Shown here: positions 60,327 through 64,000 of the stretch, one piece after another
Layout: every line of letters begins with the position of its first letter
Numbering within the stretch: position 1 is the stretch's first letter
Assembly (NCBI GenBank): GCA_016931115.1
Contig: JAFGFM010000038.1
Location: 21,800 to 85,799, forward strand
DNA: 64,000 bases
DNA from: Deltaproteobacteria bacterium
GTDB lineage: Bacteria > Desulfobacterota > DSM-4660 > Desulfatiglandales > HGW-15
Direction: 5' to 3'
Translations under genes and position numbers: made by a program
The notes under the pieces: generated by a model
Databases searched by the model: none
What the model saw: the letters and a program-made list of their open reading frames with translations, nothing else
What the model was told of the DNA's origin: nothing

Positions 60327-62600
60327 TTATGCCCCGATTCTTGCACCGGGGTTACCGTTTTTCACAGTAAGATCATTTGCCAGTTTTATAGTAATTTTAT
60401 TTGCATAACCGAGTCTTGTTGCCAGCACGCTGAAGAGATGTTTTGAGACCTCTGGATATTTCTCAATAATCTCCAGGAGTTTATCACCTGGAAAACGTTT
60501 TACCACTGATCTCCCCTTTGAAATAATGGAGGCAGACCTGAGTTCACCTGATATTGCAGCCATCTCCCCGAAATACTCACCGGGTTCAGTGATCTCTGCA
60601 ATCTTTTTACCCTGTTTTGATACTATTAATGAGCCCTGGACGAGCTTGAAAAAGTCTTTATCCTTGTTGCCTTCATGGATAATAATATCCCCATCCTCAT
60701 AACTTTCTATATCAGGATTAATAAGGTAGGCAGGCAGCGCCTCCTTGGTGATTACTGTATTCTTTAAAACCTCAATTACAGAGGTCCTTCCTTCCCGTAT
60801 CTTCTCAAGACCTGACTCCCTTAATGTCTTCATCCCCTCCTGGCAGGCTATCTTTCTCAGCTGGTCTTCAGGGACGTTGGCATTTATGGCCTTTGAGACC
60901 TCGTCTGTGACCTCCATAAGTTCATAGAGACCAACCCTTCCTTTATACCCGGCATTACATTCCGGGCACCCTTTTGGGCCGTATATCTGGAGGGTAGGTA
61001 TCTCCTCCTTTGAGAAACCCATTTTTTCAAGCTCTTCAGGATCATAATGCGTCTCAAGGGTTTTACATTTCGGGCAGAGTTTTCTAACCAGCCGCTGTGA
61101 GAGGACCATTGTAACAGCGGATGCCAGCATATAGGGCGGGATGCCAATATCCCTTAAACGCCCGATTGTTGAAGGACAGTCGTTGGTATGAAGGGTACTG
61201 AAAACAAGGTGGCCGGTCATAGCGGCCTTTATGGCTATCTCTGCTGTCTCCATATCCCTTATTTCACCGACCATGATTATTTCAGGGTCCTGGCGAAGGA
61301 ATGCCTTTAATGCCGCGGCAAAGGTCATTCCCACTTCATTTCTTACATTAACCTGATTAATGCCTTTAAAGTTGAACTCTACCGGGTCTTCTGCGGTAAG
61401 GATCTTTGTGTCTTCTGTATTCAATGCATTAAGAACAGAATAGAGTGTGGTGGTTTTACCGGACCCTGTCGGCCCTGTTACAAGGAGAAGGCCATAAGGC
61501 CTGTCAATACACCGTTTAAGCGCCTCAAATGTATCAGATTCAAAACCCAGTTTTGTGAGGTCAACATTAAGGGCACCCTTATCGAGGATACGCATTACAA
61601 CACTTTCACCAAAAAGGCATGGGAGTGTTGAAACACGAAAATCCACCGCAGAATGTTTTCCCATGCGCATCTTGATCCTGCCGTCCTGGGGTACCCTTCT
61701 TTCAGAGATATCAAGCCCTGCAAGGATCTTTATCCTGGATATAAGGCCGTTTTTAATGGTTAAAGGGAGGTTCATGGATTTATAGAGTGACCCGTCCAGC
61801 CTGTACCTGACCTGGAGCGCCTTTTCAAAGGGCTCAATATGGATATCACTTACGCCATCGGTAACAGCCTTTACAAGTATACCGTTTACCAGCTTTATAA
61901 TGGGGGCATCACCTGCAGAGAACTCATCCTGTATCTGGTCATCCATGGGGCCTTCAAGCTCCATATCGCCCACAGCCTCTGAAACCAGTGAACCAAAGTC
62001 ATCTACCCTGGTAATGGGGAGGTCACCATCATCCCTTTCTTCGACCTTTGCGAAAAAACTTTTATACTCCTCATCGCTGATATTATAGAATTTTTTATAG
62101 GCCTCTATTATCGCCTTTTCAGATGCCACATGAACCTTTACCCCCATCCTGACCTCGGTCTGGATCGCCTCTACCGCGGCGGTGTCAGTCGGTTCGGTCA
62201 TGGCAATATCAAGGGTGCGCTCTCTTTTTGCCATGGGAAAGGCCATGTTCTGTTTGGCGGTCTCATAGCTTAATAGTCTTAAGACATCCGGGCTGGGATT
62301 AAAATCACTGCTTGCTGCAGAGGGGTAATTATGGATACGGCTCAATACATTGACGATTGTCTCTTCTTCTATATAACCAAGCCTGAGCAGGATGCTCCCA
62401 AGGCGGCTTTTGCTTTTTTTCTGGACATTCAGGGCCTCCTGAAGCTGGCTGCTGGTGATATGACCTTCTTTGCAGAGGATCTCGCCGATCCTTGCCTTGC
62501 CTGCGCCTGACTGGTCTTTTATTGTAGCCTTGAGACTCAACTTATTCTGAGGCTGTACCGGTTTTAAATGGGATGGTTTATTTACTTGAGGAATTGCCAT
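60327..62600 (-). CDS. PilB/GspE-type secretion ATPase fused to a cyclic-nucleotide-binding domain
   Basis: 757 aa. N-terminal MshEN-like domain (about 36-95) with two half-motifs of the c-di-GMP-binding type ('RIGEILCKEGHITSSQLQEA', 'RLGSILLRLGYIEEETI'). Then N2 and ATPase domains: Walker A 'GPTGSGKTTTLY' (376-387), Asp box 'LTAEDPVEF', Walker B region 'IIMVGEIRDMETA', His box 'VFSTLHTND', and the zinc tetracysteine CPKC...CPEC (509-548). Residues about 630-725 form a CNB domain ('GEYFGEMAAISGELRSAS') with the phosphate-binding Glu and Arg kept. It powers type IV pilus or type II secretion. No other pilus gene is in the window. Confidence 0.9.
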   Translation of the reverse strand: MAIPQVNKPSHLKPVQPQNKLSLKATIKDQSGAGKARIGEILCKEGHITSSQLQEALNVQKKSKSRLGSILLRLGYIEEETIVNVLSRIHNYPSAASSDFNPSPDVLRLLSYETAKQNMAFPMAKRERTLDIAMTEPTDTAAVEAIQTEVRMGVKVHVASEKAIIEAYKKFYNISDEEYKSFFAKVEERDDGDLPITRVDDFGSLVSEAVGDMELEGPMDDQIQDEFSAGDAPIIKLVNGILVKAVTDGVSDIHIEPFEKALQVRYRLDGSLYKSMNLPLTIKNGLISRIKILAGLDISERRVPQDGRIKMRMGKHSAVDFRVSTLPCLFGESVVMRILDKGALNVDLTKLGFESDTFEALKRCIDRPYGLLLVTGPTGSGKTTTLYSVLNALNTEDTKILTAEDPVEFNFKGINQVNVRNEVGMTFAAALKAFLRQDPEIIMVGEIRDMETAEIAIKAAMTGHLVFSTLHTNDCPSTIGRLRDIGIPPYMLASAVTMVLSQRLVRKLCPKCKTLETHYDPEELEKMGFSKEEIPTLQIYGPKGCPECNAGYKGRVGLYELMEVTDEVSKAINANVPEDQLRKIACQEGMKTLRESGLEKIREGRTSVIEVLKNTVITKEALPAYLINPDIESYEDGDIIIHEGNKDKDFFKLVQGSLIVSKQGKKIAEITEPGEYFGEMAAISGELRSASIISKGRSVVKRFPGDKLLEIIEKYPEVSKHLFSVLATRLGYANKITIKLANDLTVKNGNPGARIGA

Positions 62601-62819
62601 TTTGCCTTGTCTGGTTAAAACCTTTCCTTTATTCCTGCCTTTTTGCAGGCATAATAAAAAGTAAAATAAAAATTAATATCAAATAGTTAGCATCATTTTT
62701 TTGAGCAAGGGAGATATAATAAACTCATACAAGTACAATACTCAAACCTTATATCGGTAGACTCTGTAAAAATCTTGAGATGAAAGATCATCATCTCTCA
62801 AATAAAGTTAACTGCATGA

Positions 62820-63809
62820 TTATAAAACTAAAATATCGGGTTTAATTAATTCTGCAAGGGCAATGACTTTGCCTGAAAACATGCTTAACAGGGCATCATT
62901 TTTTATCAAGTCAATTTTCATGTAAAGGACACATATATGGATATGGGGAGCTTTCTTATCTGCGCAATACCGGTCCTCATAACCGGCAAAGAGATCAGTA
63001 ATATCTGAGGGGTTATCCCCTGGTTTCAATGATGAAAAGATAGCCCTTATCTTATCCAGGGTATCAGACTTATCCTTTTGCACCTGTATAAGAGGAATTT
63101 TACATGAAGTAATTACTGGCAACTGCAACCCCTTATCCATGCACAGGTTTTTATATTCGTCGCAAAGGAAGGTGAAAACAGAGCGGTTCAGAACAAGGAA
63201 CAGCTCCCCCTCGTTTGTGTATTCCCCAAAAAGAGCATGCCATGCCCTTAAGAGCTGCCTGAGATTTCCTTCATTTATAAAGGCCTCTGCATCCATACCC
63301 GCAAGGGTCTCAAGCGGGTAGATATCGTTATCGCCAAGGTCTGCATTATTTAAAAGGGGTGACTGCCTTTTTCTGAGGGCCTCAATCATCCGCTCTGCCT
63401 CATTTCTCTCTTTTTTAAACCTGTCCGCCAGGTGCAGGAGCATATGCCATCTGATTATCTGCTCCTTTTCATTGGTCGTCCCTGTGGAAGATTTGCCCAT
63501 GAGGGCAGCCTTTATATTTTTAATGGATTCATCGGATAAAGGGGCTGAGTTGGCTCTCTTAATGATCTCATTACGACTTTTTTCCCCCAGCTCCCGTGCG
63601 AGGCTGTAGTATTCATCCAGCATGCTATTTATATCCAAACCTGGTTTTAACCATTCAGGGGGGTATGAAAAGATTATTTCACCATCATCCTTATAATCAG
63701 GGCGATGAGCCCCCCATGGGAGATATACCCGGAGAGGTGAGAAACAACGCATTATTTCTCCTGGGATGGCAAGGTCGGAAGAGGTAAAGGATAATAGGTG
63801 TGTTTTCAT
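62820..63809 (-). CDS. Conserved-looking cytoplasmic hypothetical protein
   Basis: 329 aa, not recognised. No signal peptide or membrane segment. Reads as mixed alpha/beta with a charged helical middle ('LADRFKKERNEAERMIEALR') and two segments with regular hydrophobic spacing near the C-terminus ('HIHICVLYMKIDLIKN'). It lies upstream of the ATPase gene on the same strand with a 219-base gap (62601-62819) in which I see no gene. It may be co-regulated with the ATPase, but nothing in it shows a pilus role. Confidence 0.65.
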   Translation of the reverse strand: MKTHLLSFTSSDLAIPGEIMRCFSPLRVYLPWGAHRPDYKDDGEIIFSYPPEWLKPGLDINSMLDEYYSLARELGEKSRNEIIKRANSAPLSDESIKNIKAALMGKSSTGTTNEKEQIIRWHMLLHLADRFKKERNEAERMIEALRKRQSPLLNNADLGDNDIYPLETLAGMDAEAFINEGNLRQLLRAWHALFGEYTNEGELFLVLNRSVFTFLCDEYKNLCMDKGLQLPVITSCKIPLIQVQKDKSDTLDKIRAIFSSLKPGDNPSDITDLFAGYEDRYCADKKAPHIHICVLYMKIDLIKNDALLSMFSGKVIALAELIKPDILVL

Positions 63810-63918
63810 TTGAACCGGGTTAATAATTTTAATTTAAATTTTTGTTTACCTGGCTTCATGAGTACCAGAACAGGGTATGCTATTTCAATTAAAAAAAGAT
63901 AAGAGAGATATTGACCAA

Positions 63919-64000
63919 TGCATAGAAATCCTATAAAAAGCCCCCCCATGACTAAAGAGAAACTTATAGAAATCCTTAAAGGGATATTAAATACAGATAT
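63919..64000 (+). CDS. Partial ORF at the right edge
   Basis: Open from an ATG at 63919 (AGAGAGATATT upstream) to the window end; an in-frame ATG at 63949 starts 'MTKEKLIEILKGILNT'. It may be the start of a gene divergent from the preceding hypothetical gene. Too short to identify. Confidence 0.35.

Overview
The window reads as a chromosome segment of a Gram-negative bacterium, most likely a member of the Desulfobacterota (former Deltaproteobacteria). Outer-membrane machinery is present (TonB receptor, RND tripartite pump, AsmA-like protein, alpha-2-macroglobulin/PbpC, lipoproteins). It is combined with families typical of sulfate reducers, syntrophs and methanogens (two DUF169 proteins, an FmdE domain), a fused AccA-AccD carboxyltransferase, a sigma-54 activator and abundant toxin-antitoxin loci. 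The taxonomic call is inference; no rRNA, tRNA or CRISPR array was seen.

0-2.6 kb is an accessory strip: three toxin-antitoxin pairs (HicBA, MntA/HepT, Phd/VapC) around a nitroreductase. 2.6-14 kb is housekeeping: rlmN; a co-directional hisI-hisG-aminotransferase-ysxC run; a motB-like/motA-like pair; an HDAC-like/yggS/ttcA-like operon on the minus strand; two small unknown genes; and the accA-accD fusion. 14-19.6 kb is a minus-strand operon of sigma-54 activator, NUDIX hydrolase and a 1142-residue AsmA-like protein.

19.9-24.1 kb holds secreted proteins: a C10 (streptopain-type) peptidase, an STN-domain protein and two small exported proteins. 24.2-30.7 kb is the most unusual block. It holds an exported tandem-domain protein resembling DUF8021, a Tat-exported DUF169 protein, a palindromic operator and structured leader, a TonB-dependent receptor, and an exported fusion of nucleoside hydrolase with FmdE. 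All are on one strand and most are predicted to be envelope proteins. I propose these as an undescribed uptake or processing system, by inference only.

30.8-36.6 kb is an RND efflux operon, followed by nfo and an orphan antitoxin next to a 13-codon toxin remnant. 38.4-46.7 kb is the alpha-2-macroglobulin/pbpC pair. 47-51 kb holds AT-rich small genes (unknown, NUDIX-like, GH25 lysozyme), DUF502 and a beta-propeller lipoprotein. 51.1-52.7 kb holds hicAB with a perfect operator and a second DUF169 paralogue. 52.9-59.5 kb holds two large surface proteins (RCC1 plus calcium-type repeats; Ig plus YDG/MBG repeats), bounded by related palindromic elements. The right end has a phoH remnant cut at both ends, a PilB/GspE-type ATPase fused to a cyclic-nucleotide-binding domain, and an unknown gene.

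Two intergenic repeat families stand out. One (AACCGCGAATGAACG...) forms the 3' ends of two unrelated genes. The other (TGTAGGGGCGAAAA...) occurs in at least seven places, mostly just after stop codons, and in three places carries a longer conserved tail.
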